The translations under genes and the position numbers were made by a program. Positions 33,641-45,068 of a stretch of DNA of 64,000 bases are shown here, piece after piece. The stretch comes from Paguma larvata. Lineage: Eukaryota > Chordata > Mammalia > Carnivora > Viverridae. Each line of letters begins with the position of its first letter. The stretch's first letter is position 1. The DNA lies in contig CM057834.1 in assembly GCA_030068075.1 (NCBI GenBank), positions 94,009,119 to 94,073,118 of the forward strand. Direction: 5' to 3'. Under the pieces are notes generated by a model that worked only from the letters and a program-made list of their open reading frames with translations, was not told where the DNA came from and searched no databases.

Positions 33641-34377
33641 ATTTTAAAGTTTCTTCTTTGGCCAATTAGTTGTTCAGTAGCATGTCATTTAATCTCCATT
33701 TATCTGTGAATTTTTTCAGTTTTCTTCCTGTACTTAATTTCTAATTTGATACCATTGTGGTTGGAAATAATGCTTGATATGATTTCAGTCCTCTTACATT
33801 TATTAATGCTTGTTGGCCTATCATGTGATCTAACTTGGAGAATATTCTATCAACACTTGAGAATAACGTGTATTCTTTTCTTTTGGATGAAGCGTTCTAT
33901 ATATCTGTTAAGTCCACTTAGTTTAATGTGTCATTTAAGGCTGATGTTTCCTTATTGATTTTCTGTCTGATAATCTAGTCATTGCTGAAAGTGGGATATG
34001 TAAGCCCTCTACTATTATTGTATTGCTATTTCTCCCTTTATGTCTGCTAATATTTGCTTTACTGTTGGGTACATAAATATTTACAAGTATTACATCCTCC
34101 TGTTGGATTGATCCCTTTATCATTATATAATGACATTAATTCTCTCTCTTGTTAGTCTTTGTCTTGAAGTCTGTCTTGTCTGATATAAATGTAGTCATAC
34201 TGCTTCTCTTTTTAGTTCTATTTGCATGAGATATGTCATATCTTTTTCCATCCCTTCACTTTCTGTGTGTGTCCTTACAACTGAAGTGAGTTGCTTGTAG
34301 ACAGGATCTAGATTTTTTTTTTTAATCCATTCAGCTACTCTCTGTCTTTGATTGGAGAATGTAGTCTGTTTACATTT

Positions 34378-34617
34378 AAAATAATTATTGGGGCACCTGG
34401 GTGGTTCAGTCGGTTCAGCCTCCGACTTTGGCTCAGGTCATGATCTCGTGGTCCATGAGTTTAAGCCCCGGGTCAAGGCTCCGTGCTGACAGCTCAGAGC
34501 CTGGAGCCTGCTTCGGATTCTGTGTCTCCCTCTCTCTCTGCTCCTCCCCCACTCATGCTCTGTCTGTCTCGGTCTCAAAAATAAATAAACGTTAAAAAAT
34601 AAATAAAATAATTATTG
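34378..34617 (+). mobile_element. Feline SINE with exact target duplication
   Basis: The body is at 34391-34604: GGGCACCTGGGTGGTTCAG, CT tract, AAATAAATAAACG. AAAATAATTATTG at 34378-34390 and 34605-34617 is a 13-bp exact duplication. It lies in the host L1 on the opposite strand. Confidence 0.95.
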
Positions 34618-34900
34618 ATAGGTACATATTTATTGCCATTTGTTAATTGTTTTCTGGTTGGTTTGTAGTTACTCTGTTCCTGTTTTCTTCTCTTGCTCTC
34701 TTTTCTTATCTCTTTTTTATAAGTGGTATACTTAGATTTCTTGCTCTTCATTTTTTTAAATTTACCAATGGTTTTGTGTGTAGTTACATAAGACAACTTA
34801 TTTCTATAACAGCCTATTTTAAGTTGATAATTTAAATTTGAAAACATTCTAAACCTCTACCTTTTTACTGCCCTCCACAAACATTTTGTTTTTAATTTCA

Positions 34901-35140
34901 CAATTTATATACCTTTTAAAAATTTGTCTTAACGCTTATTTATTTTTGAGAGAGAGAGACAAAGCTTGAGCAGGGGAGGGGAGAGAGAGAAGGAGACACA
35001 GAATCCGAAGCAGGCTCTGAGCTGTCAGCACAGGGCCTAACAAGGGACTTGAATTCACAAACTGAGATCATGACCTGACCCAAAGTCAGACGCTTAACCA
35101 ACTGAACCATCCAGGTGCCCCCAAATTTACATACTTTTAA
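34901..35140 (-). mobile_element. Feline SINE, minus strand
   Basis: The body is at about 34921-35121, with tail TTAACGCTTATTTATTTTTGAG at left and head complement GAACCATCCAGGTGCCCCC at right. The imperfect duplication AATTTATATACCTTTTAA / AATTTACATACTTTTAA flanks it. Inserted in the host L1. Confidence 0.93.
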
Positions 35141-35820
35141 GAAATTGTGATTAATTTTACTTTTTAACCTTCATACCAGATTTATATGTGATGAACTTGC
35201 CACCTTTATCAGTGAAACTTATACTTTCATATGTTTTTCTGTTATTAATTTGCACCCTTTCATTTCAGCTGAGAGAAGTCTCTTTAACATTTCTTGTAAG
35301 GCCAGTCCAATGGTGATTAAGCTCCTTTAACTTTTGTTTGTTTGGAAAACTCCTTATATTTCCTCTAAACCTGCAGAACTTTGCCAGATAGAGTATTGCG
35401 GGGGGCAGTATTTTTTCAGCACTTTTAATATATTAGCTACTCCCTCTGGCCTGCAAAGAGTCTTATGACAGGGGTATGGAGTTCTCTTATATGTAACAAG
35501 TTGTTTTTATCTTGCTGCTTTTCAAATTCTCTCATCTTTAATAATGTTATGTTTTGATGTGGTGGATCTCATTTGAACTTTTCAGAATTTCTGGATCTAT
35601 ATGTCTGTTACCTTCCCCAGGCCAGGAAAGTGTTTCGCCCTTATTTCTGAAAATAAGTTTTCTGCTCCTTACTCTATTTTATCCTTCTGGGACTCCTATA
35701 ATACCAATGTTGGTCTGCTGAATATTGTCCATAAGTCCTTAAGCTATTTTCATCCTTTTTATTTCTTTTTTGCTGCTCTGATGGGATGAGTTCTACTGCC
35801 CTCTCTACTATGTCATTGAT

Positions 35821-36076
35821 CCTTTTTTCTCTCTTTCTTTTAAAACTTTATTTTTTTTAACTTTTATTTATTTTCGAGTGACATAGAGACAGAGCATGAG
35901 CAGAGGAAAGGCAGAGAGAGAGGGAGACACAGAATCCGAAGCAGGCTCCAGGCTCTGAGCCATCAGCACAGAGCCTGATGTGGGGCTCAAACTCACAGAC
36001 CGTGAGATCATGACCTGAGCTGAAGTCGGCCACTTAACCGACTGAGCCACCCAGGCGCCCCCTTTTTTCTCTTTTC
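35821..36076 (-). mobile_element. Feline SINE, minus strand, near consensus
   Basis: The body is at about 35841-36060, with an intact head complement GAGCCACCCAGGCGCCC. CCTTTTTTCTC at 35821-35831 and 36061-36071 is the duplication. Inserted in the ORF1 side of the host L1. Confidence 0.95.
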
Positions 36077-36699
36077 TAGTCAGCTACTGAACTCCTTAGT
36101 ATTCAGTTACAGTACTCTTCAGTACTATGACTTGTATGTATTACTTTATTATACTTTCGCCTTGTTGAAATTTTCACTTTGTTCCTCCACTCTTCTCCTG
36201 TGCTCAGTATGCATCTGTTATTTGAACAATTTGTCAGTTCAGTCATGTCTCCATTTCATTAAAGTCTTTTAATGAAGTTTTATTGTGTTCTTTCATTTAG
36301 AATATATTCTTCTGTTTCCCTGATTCTCTATATGGGTTTCTAGGCTTTAGGTAAAACACCCTCCTCTTCCAGTCATGAAGGAATGTGAATCTTATTACTA
36401 AACCATGCTCTTGCCCTTTGAAGTTGGCTCTCAAACTTTTGTAATTATCCAAGCATTCTATTCTATTTTTAGTGGCTCCTACTAGTTCAGAATTTGACAA
36501 GGTCTGTCAGTGTCCTCCCAAAGGGGAGGATCTCGCTTAGCATCCAGATGTAGGTGATTGGAAGCCAGACTCTCAGCAAGTTTTAAATTATGCAAATATG
36601 TCTCTTTCAGCAGAAGACTGGGATATTGGTGTTCATGTCCGCTCCCTCTGCATGGAACCTTCAGGAAATAGCCAGTTAAGAATGTTTCTTTCACTTCTG

Positions 36700-37118
36700 G
36701 GGAAGGTGGCAGAATAAGAAGATCTAAAGCTCACCTGATCCCATGGATACACCTGGATAACACCCACCTCAGTGTAAGTAACCCAGAAAATGTCCCAAAG
36801 GCTGACAGAACAGACTCTCCACAGCTAAACATAGAGAAGAGGTAACATCAAAAATGGTGGGAAGGGCAGAAACATGGTCAGGAACATAACTGACCCATGA
36901 GACTACCTCGGGGAAGGAGAGACATGGCAAGCACAGAGAAGGGAGAGGAACAGATCATGCCCCTAGCATGGGGGACCCACACGGGGAAGACAAATCCCAA
37001 TAACATTTGGTTTTGAAAACAGAGGATCTTAAATTCATGAGGTTTTACTATCAGTAGTCTTAGTTCTGAGAGATCCAGGGGGGCACAGGAAAGAGTCCTG
37101 ACCTTTAAAAGGTAAGCA
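36700..37118 (+). mobile_element. L1 5' UTR start, plus strand
   Basis: 'ACTTCTGGGGAAGGTGGCAGAATAAGAAG', 'GGATACACCTGGATAACACCCACCTCAGTG' and 'GACAGAACAGACTCTCCACAGCTAAA' are the typical start of carnivore L1 5' UTRs, with raised GC. It begins abruptly in the host L1 5' UTR and stops at about 37118. It may be the front of the plus-strand L1 that continues at 39590, but this is inference. Confidence 0.7.
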
Positions 37119-37119
37119 T

Positions 37120-39570
37120 AGTCTCCAAGTATTTGTTGTCTTTCCAAATTTTTTTCATGTGGTTGATACCGAGTTTCATAGCATCGTGGTCTGAAAATAT
37201 GAACAGTATAATCTCAATCTTTTTGTACTTGTTGAGGGCTGATTTATGTTCCAGTATGTGATTGATGCTGAAGAATGTTACATGTGCATTCGAGAAGAAT
37301 GTGTATTCTGCAGATTTAGGATAAAATGTTCTGAATATATCTGTTAATTACATCCAGTTCAGTGCGTCATTCAAAGTTATTGTTTCCTTGCTGATTTTCT
37401 GTTCAGATTATCTATTTCTGTAAGTGGGTTGTTGAACTCACCTACTATCACTTATTATCAGTAAGTTTCTATATGTTTATGATTAATTGATTTATATATT
37501 TGGGAGCTTTCACATTTGGGGCATAAATGTTTACAATTGTTAGATCTAATTGGTGGATGCATTCCTTAATTATGATATAATGCCCTTCTTCATCTCTCGT
37601 TACAGTCTTTATTTTAAAATCTTGATCATCTGACAGAAGTATGGCTACTCTGGCTTTTTTTGGTAACCATTAGCATGTTAGATGGTTCTCCATCACCTTA
37701 TTTTCAATCTGAAGGTGTCTTTAGGTCTAAAATGGGTCTCTTATAAACGGCATATAGATGGATCTTGTTTTCATATCCACTCTTCTACCCTGTGTCCTTT
37801 GGGACATTTAGTCCACTGACCTTTGGAGTGAGTAATAAATGATATGAATTTATTGCCATTTTGTTGCCTGTAGAGTTGGAGTTTCTGGTAGTGCTCTCTG
37901 GTCCTTTGTAGTCTTTGTTGGTTTTGTTTTTTTCTGTTTTGTTGTATCTTTTCTCCCTTGAGAGAATCCTCCTCAAAACTTCTTAACAGGGCTGGTTTAG
38001 TGGTCACAAACTTCTTTAGTTTTTGTTTGTCTGGGAAACATTATCTCTCCTTCTATTTTGAATGACAGACATGCTAGATAAAAATTTTTGGCTGCATATT
38101 TTTCCATTTAGGGCATTGCATATATCCTGCCACTCCTTTCTGACAGACACCTTTGATCAATGGAACAGAATAGAGAACCTAGAAATGACCCCCACAAATG
38201 TATGCCACCAAAGCAGGCAAGAATATCCAATGCAATAAAGACAGTCTCTTCAACAAATGGTGCTGGAAAAACTGGATAGTGACATGCAGAAAAATGAACC
38301 TGGACCACTTTTTTACACCATACACAAAAATAAACTCAAAACGGATGAAAGATTTAGACATAAGACAGGAAGCCATCAATATCCTGGAGGAGAAAGCTGG
38401 CAAAAACCTCTCTGACCTCGGCAACAGCAACTTCTTACTCAACACGTCTCTGAAGGCAAGGGGAACAAAAACAAAAATGAACTATTGGACCTCATCAAGA
38501 TAAGGAATTTATGCACAGTGAAGGAAACAATCAGCAAAATTAAAAGGCAACCAATAGAGTGGGAGAAGATATTTGCAAATCACGTATCAGGTAAAGGTTT
38601 AGTATCTCAAATCTATAAATAAGTTATCACACTCAACACCCAAAACACAGCGAAGAAATGGGCAAAATACATGAATACAACATTTTCCAAAGACATCCAG
38701 ATGGCTAACAGACACATGAAAAAACGCTCAACATCACTCATCACCAGGGAAACACAAATTAAAACACAATGAGATACCACCTCACACCCAGAATAGTTAA
38801 CATTAACAACTCAGGCAACAACAGATGGTGGCCCCGAGGATGCATAGAAAGAGGATCTCTTTTGCACTGCTGGTGGGAATGCAAACTGGTGTAGCCGCTC
38901 TAGAAAACAGTATGGAGGTTCCTCATAAAGTTAAAAATAGAACTACCATATGACCCAGCAATTGCACTATTAGGTATTTATCCAAGGGATACAGGTGTGC
39001 TATTTTGAAAGGGCACATGCACCCCAATATTTATAGCAGCACTATTGACAATAGCCAAAGTATTGGAAGAGTCCAAATGTCCATTGACAGAAGATTGGAT
39101 AAAGAAAATGTAATTATATATATATATATACATACATACAAAATAGAGTATTTCTTGGCAATAAAAAAAAAGAATGAAATCTTGCCATTTGCAACTACAT
39201 GGATGGAACTAGAGGGTATTATGCTAAGTGAAATTAGCCAGTCAGAGAAAGACAAATATCTTATGACTTCACTCATATGTGGAACTTAAGATACAAAACA
39301 GATGAACCTAAGGGAAGGGAAGCAAAAATAATATAAAAACAAAGGAACAAAACATAACAGATTCTAAAATACAGAGAACAAACTGAGGGTTGCTAGTGGA
39401 CTATGGTTGGGTGGGGATGGGCTAAATGGGTAAGTGTCATTAAGGAAGATATTTGTTGGGAGAGCACTGGATATTGTACATAGGAGATGAATCACTGGAA
39501 CCTACTCCTGAAATCATTATTGCACTATATGCAAACTAACTTGGGTGTAAATTAAAAACAAATAAAAAAG
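37120..39570 (+). mobile_element. L1 with inverted ORF2 segment (5' inversion)
   Basis: 37120-38150 is ORF2 in reverse complement: an endonuclease NIYAP motif reads on the minus strand near 37520-37538, and the text ends 'GGGCATTGCATATATCCTGCC'. From about 38155 the strand flips to plus, with the ORF2 C-terminal region ('GATCAATGGAACAGAATAGAG'; residues KDSLFNKWCWKNW in the frame at 38198-38503), the 3' UTR (39300-39555) and an A-rich end AAAACAAATAAAAAAG. This is the classic twin-priming outcome. Stops and frameshifts make it dead. Confidence 0.85.
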
Positions 39571-41062
39571 AAGAGCACAACATAACTCCACTGAGATGCA
39601 GCATAGCAGCAGAAGTTTAAAAATAACTGGGGTGTATAGGAAGGAGATTTATTTCCTAATCTCAGAATGAGCACAGGAAGGGCAGGAGTCTTTAGGGACT
39701 TCCAGAAGAATAAAAGAGCTGGCAGAAACTATTTTTCCATCCCAACCTAGATATACAGATACCTGTGGAAACAAGCACAAGTACTCTTCACCTAACAGGA
39801 TACCCAGCGCCATCCAGTCACTCACAACAGGAGTACTCCAAAGTAGTTCCAGGTCCCCTTCCACAACAGACTGCTATGTGAATAAGATGTTACATACAAA
39901 CCTAATGGTAGCCACAAATCAAAGTCCAATAATAGATATGCAACACAATAGAAGGTATCTAAGTATATCACTAAATAAAACCAAAAAATCGTGAGAAATA
40001 AGAGAAGGAACAGGGAATTACAGAAAGAATGAATGGATAAAAATGCACAACTCATCCATACATTGCCTACAGACCTAAAGTGACATGCAGCTTGAAATAG
40101 AAAAACATTTATCATGCAAATAGATGCCAAAAGAAAGTTGAGGAAACAATACTTCTCTCAGACTAAATAGACTTTAAAACAAAGACTGTGACAAGAGACA
40201 AATAAGGGCACTACATAATTGTAAAGGCAACAATCCAAAAAGATACAACACTTATAAATATTTATGCACCCAACATGAGAGCACCTAAATGTTTTATCTA
40301 TTAACAAGCATAAAGGTAATAATTGATAGTAACACAAAATTAGTAGGGGATTTAATGCCATATTTAATGGATAGATTATCCAAACAGAAAATCAACAAGG
40401 AAACAATGGCTTCAAGTGACTCATTGGATCAGATGGGTCCAACATCTATTCAGAACGTTCCATCTTAAAACAGTGGAATACATGTTCAAGTGCCCATGAA
40501 ACATTTCCTGAGTAGATAACATGCACAGCACATCTCAAAACACAATGCACAATAAAAGTCTCAACTAATTCAAAAAGATCAAAGTCATATCCAATATCTT
40601 TTCTGATCACAATGCTCTGAAACTAGAAATCACCCACAAGAAAAAATCCGGAAAGAACACAAATACATGGAGGTTAAATAACAGGCTACTAAACAATGAA
40701 TGGGTCAACCAAGAAATCAAAAAGGAAATAAAGACTTAGAGACAAATTAAAATAAAAACACAATGTTTAGGATACAGCAAAAGCTTTTCTAAGAAGGAAG
40801 ATAATAGAAATATAGGCCTAACTCAAAAAAGAAAGAAAAGTCTCAAACATCCTAATATCACACATAAAGGAACTAGAAAAAGAAGAGCAAATAAAAGCCA
40901 AAACCAATAGAAAGGAAGAAATAATAAAGATTACGGCAGAAATAAACAAAATATACACCAAAATAACCAAAGGAATAGATCAGTCAAACCAGGAGCTGGT
41001 TCTCTCAATAAACTTTTAGCCAGACTCACCCCCACAAAAATTGAGAGGACCCAAACAAAATT

Positions 41063-41313
41063 AGAAATGTAAGAGGAGTGGGTACCTGAGTGGCTTAGTC
41101 AGTTAAGTGTCCAACTTTGAGTCAGGTCATGATCTCGTGGTTCGTGAGTTTGAGCCCCATGAGGGGCTTGTGCTCACACCTCAGAGGCTGGAGCCTGCCT
41201 CAGATTCTATGTCTCCCTTTCTCTCTGCCCTTCCCCTGCTCACACTCTGACTCTTTCTCTCTCTCTCTCTCGAGAATAAATACACATTAAAAAAAAAAGA
41301 AATGCAAGAGAAG
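41063..41313 (+). mobile_element. SINE in L1 ORF2, plus strand
   Basis: The body is at about 41079-41297: GGGTACCTGAGTGGCTTAGTC, CT tract, AATAAATACACATT. The imperfect duplication AGAAATGTAAGAGGAG (41063-41078) and AGAAATGCAAGAGAAG (41298-41313) differs at two bases. Confidence 0.93.
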
Positions 41314-41977
41314 AAATAACAATTGACACCACAGAAACATGAAGGATTATAAGATTATGAAAATTTGTATGCCAACAAATTGGACAACTTAGAAGAAATA
41401 AATTCCTAGAAACATGTAACCTCCCAAAGCTGAACGAGGAAAAAATGGAAAAATGGAACTTTTTTCCATATTGCTGTGCTGTGATTACCAATAGTGAAAA
41501 TAAATAATAATTAAAAACAACAACAACAACAGCAACAGGATGAGACAGCTTCAGGGGTGAATTCTACCAAACATTTAAAGAATAGTTAATACCTCTTCTT
41601 AAACTATTACAAATAATATAAGAGGAAGAAAGCTTCTAAATTAATTCTATGCGGCCAGCATTAACTACATTACAAAAAAAGAAAACTACAGGCCAAAATC
41701 GCTGAAGAACATAGATGCAAAAATCTTCAATAAAATATTAGCAAACTGAATCCAACAATACATTAAAAAAATCATTGATCACAAACAAGTGAGATTTATA
41801 TCCAGGATGCAATTGTGGTTCAATATTCACAAATCAATCAATGTGACAGGTCCCATTAATAAGACTAAGGATAAAAACCATATAATCATTTTAATAGATG
41901 GAGAGAAAGCATTTGACAAAGTATAACATCCATTCATGATAAAAACCCTCAACAAAACTGGTTTACGGGGAACATAA

Positions 41978-42204
41978 TTCAACATAATACTTTTTTTATG
42001 TTTTATTTTATTTTTGAGAGAAAGAGTGCAAGCAGGGGAGGAGCAGAGACTGGAAGAGACACAGAAACTGAAGCAGGCTCCAGGCTCTGAGCTCTCAGCA
42101 CAGAGCCTGATGTGGGGCTCGAATTCACGGACTATGAGATCATGACCTGAGCTGAAATTGGACACTTAGCCAACTGAGTCACCCAGGTGCCCTTCAACAT
42201 ACTA
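41978..42204 (-). mobile_element. SINE in L1 ORF2, minus strand
   Basis: The body is at about 41990-42192. TTCAACATAATA (41978-41989) and TTCAACATACTA (42193-42204) form the duplication with one change. The head complement GAGTCACCCAGGTGCC is at right. The L1 ORF2 text resumes directly after. Confidence 0.93.
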
Positions 42205-43451
42205 AGGCCATACTTAAAAAATCTACATCTAATATCATACTCAATGTTGAAAAACTGAGACCTTTCTTCCCGAGATTAAGGATGCCCATTCAATATTGTA
42301 GCAGAAGTCCCAGCCACAACAATCAGACACAAAAAAGAACAAAAGGCATCCGAATGGGTAAGGAAGAAGTAAAAGTTCACTATTAGCAGATGACATGATA
42401 CTATATATATATAAAACACCCTAAAGGCTCCATCCCACAAACTACTAGAACTGATAAATGAACTCAGTAAAGTCGTAGGATACAAAATTAATTTACAGAA
42501 ATCTGTTGCATTTTTTACATGCTAATAATGAAGTAGCAGAAAGAGAAATTAAAACAGTCCCATTTATAAAAATAATAAAATGGCTAGGAATAAAATTAAC
42601 CAAGAGGATGAAATACCTGTACTCAAAAGTATACAACAATGATGAAAGAAATGGAAGATGATATGAACAAATGGAAAGATGTCCATGTTCATGGATCGGA
42701 AGAACAAATATTGCTTGCAATGTCCTTACTGCCCAAGGCAATCTAAAGATTTAATGCAACCCCTCTCAGAATACCTACGGCATTTCTCACAGGACTAGAA
42801 CAAATAATCGTTAAATTTATATGATAATTTTAAAAGACTGAATTTGCAAAAGCAATCTTGAAAATGAAGAACAAACTGGAGGTATCCACAATTCCTGATT
42901 TCAAGATACTGCTACAAAGCTGTAGTAATCTAACCAGTATCGCACTGGCACAAAAATAGACACATAGATCAATGGAACAGAATGGAAAACCTAGAAATGA
43001 GCACACAGTGTACGGTCAATCTTCAAAAAGGAGAGAAGAATATGCAATGAGGAAAGACAGTTTCTTCAACAAATGGTGTTGGGAAAACTGGACAGCCACA
43101 TGCAAAAGAATGAAACCGGATCACTATAAGACACCACACACAAAAAGAAAATCCAAATGGAATAAAAACCTGAATGTGATGCCTGAAACCATAAAAATCC
43201 TAGAAGAGAGCACCGGCAGTAACTTTTTTTGACATCAGCTGTAACAATGTTTTTCTAGATACGTCCCATAAGGTGAGGGAAAGAAAAGCAAAAATAAACC
43301 ATTAGGACAACATCAAAATAAAAACCTCTTCAAAGCAAAGGCAACAATCAACAAAACTAAAAGACAAATTACTGAATGGGAGAAGATACTTGCAAATGAT
43401 ATTTTCAATAAGGGGTTAATATCCACAATATATAAAGCATAGATACAGCTC

Positions 43452-43452
<1 letters not shown>

Positions 43453-43506
<54 letters not shown>
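43453..43506. repeat. (AC)27 microsatellite in L1
   Basis: A pure dinucleotide run of 54 bp within the plus-strand L1 ORF2, at the phrase GCTCAACACC of the consensus. Being long and uninterrupted, it is likely polymorphic. Confidence 0.97.
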
Positions 43507-43508
<2 letters not shown>

Positions 43509-45068
43509 TCCAATTAAATGGGCAGAAGACATAAACAGACAATTATCCAAAGAAGACATATAGATGACTAACGAAATCATGAAAGATTCTATAAATCACT
43601 AATCATTACGGAAATGCATATTAAAATCACAAAGACATATCCCTTCCACCTGTCAGAATGGTTAAAATCAGAAACACAAGAAACAAATGTTGGCAAGGGT
43701 GTGGAGAAAAAAGGACCCTTGTACACTATTGCTGGGGACTCAAACTGGTGCAGCCATGGAGAAAAACAATACGGAAGTCCCTTGAAGATTATAAATACAA
43801 TTACCATATGATTTACTAATTCCACTACTGGGTATTTACTCAAAGACGACAAAAGACACACATCCTTTACAATGGCCAAATTAAGGAGGCAAGTCCAGTG
43901 TCCAGCCACAGATTAATGGGTAAAGAAGAGGTGGTATATATACACACGATGGAATATTACTCAGCCATAAAAAAACAACAAAGAAATCTTTTCATTTGCA
44001 ACAACATGGATAGATCAACAGGGTATAATGCTAGGTCAAATATGTCAGAGCAAGACAAAAACCATATGATTTTACTAATACACATAATTTAAGGAACAAG
44101 ACAAACTAAAAAAGAAAAAAGATTAAAAAACCACTCAAATATAGAGCACAAAGTGATGTTTATCAGAGGGCGGGTCCAGGAAATAGGTGATTAAAGGTAC
44201 ACTTAATGTAATGACCACCGAGTAATGGAAAAACCTGTTGAATCACTATATTGTAAACCTGAAATTTATGTGACACTATATGCTAATTATACTGGAATAA
44301 GAAACTTAAACTGTTCATTTTTTTTTTTTTTTGGTACTGCTCTATTGAATCTGTGACCATGAGCACCACTTAGCTGTCAAAGCCAAGCAATCTAGAGGTG
44401 TTCCCTGGTGGCAGTCACAAAAATTCAGGAGTCAGATGAACATACATACCAGCTTCTTTCTCAAGGTGGAGTGAGGGAGAATACAAAGATGGTAACTTGA
44501 GGCTGAGCTTTAGGATATGAAAGTTAGCCTCTTTTATGGAAAGTCTTGGGCACTTTTCAATCAGTTTTTTCTGCACTGGGTCCTGGGATAGCTGAGCCTA
44601 CATGCATGAACAATTAATAAGTTTATGACAAGACTCATTGGCTTATCTCTCAGGTACAAATCTTAAAAGTTGGGGTTCTGTGTGTGGGGTTCAAATCCGT
44701 TACTCCTCAGGAAGAAGCTCGAGGTTTTATGTTCCTTCCTTAATTGTGGGTCACCACATTGGGGATAAAACTTATGACGAGCTTTTGTCTTAGCCTCTCT
44801 AACCCTCTTTAATGTGGGTTATTTCTCCTCATTTGCATAAATGGAGGATTCACTCAGCTAGTTTTTAGGGTTCTCAGAGGAAACTGTTCTGTATGTAGCT
44901 ATAGATAAGGTGTGGCCTTATGAGGAGGTGAGTTTAGGATCCCACGAAGGTTGTCATCTTGAGCCAGAAATCCTCATCGAATTTTTCTTGTAATAAGTGG
45001 CTCCATTCCAGATTCAAATACTTGAAATATGCATTTGACAGCTACAAGAAATTAGTTATTATGCCAAG

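Larger units (their letters stand above)
39590..44305 (+). mobile_element. Plus-strand L1, complete ORF2 region but decayed
   Basis: It begins in 5' UTR-like text ('GGAAGGAGATTTATTTCCTAATCTCAGAATGAGC'), passes an ORF2 endonuclease motif INIYAPN (40254-40274) and the reverse transcriptase catalytic motif LLADDMILY (42380-42406), and ends in 3' UTR 'TGACACTATATGCTAATTATACTGGAATAAG'. The ADD aspartates survive, but the frame is broken everywhere, with no open run above 112 codons, and that one lies on the antisense strand. Two SINEs and an (AC)27 tract interrupt it. The ORF1 region is short or deleted. Confidence 0.85.
31339..44995 (-). mobile_element. Old minus-strand L1 (L1MA/L1MB-like) split by nested insertions
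   Basis: The host element runs from its 3' UTR at left to its 5' UTR at right. Segments are 3' UTR 31339-31394 and 31736-32042; ORF2 end 32240-32848; ORF2 centre 32849-32937 and 33640-34390; ORF2 start and ORF1 34618-36300 (with SINEs removed); 5' UTR 36330-36690, resuming at 44310-44995. An endonuclease NIYVPN motif reads on the minus strand near 34065-34085. The 5' UTR halves join in register: 'CAGGAAATAGCCAGTTAAGAATG' at 36665 and 'CTCTATTGAATCTGTGACCATGAGCACCA' at 44340. Inserts are a Tigger element, four SINEs, one L1 fragment and a 7.6-kb L1 block. No ORF survives. Confidence 0.8.

Noticed and set aside
38198..38503. Open frame with real L1 ORF2 protein similarity
   Set aside because: Kept as part of the L1 feature, not called as a gene. 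It is only a C-terminal scrap of ORF2 with stops on both sides.
41827..42165. 112-codon open frame on the minus strand
   Set aside because: A join of SINE and antisense L1 sequence.
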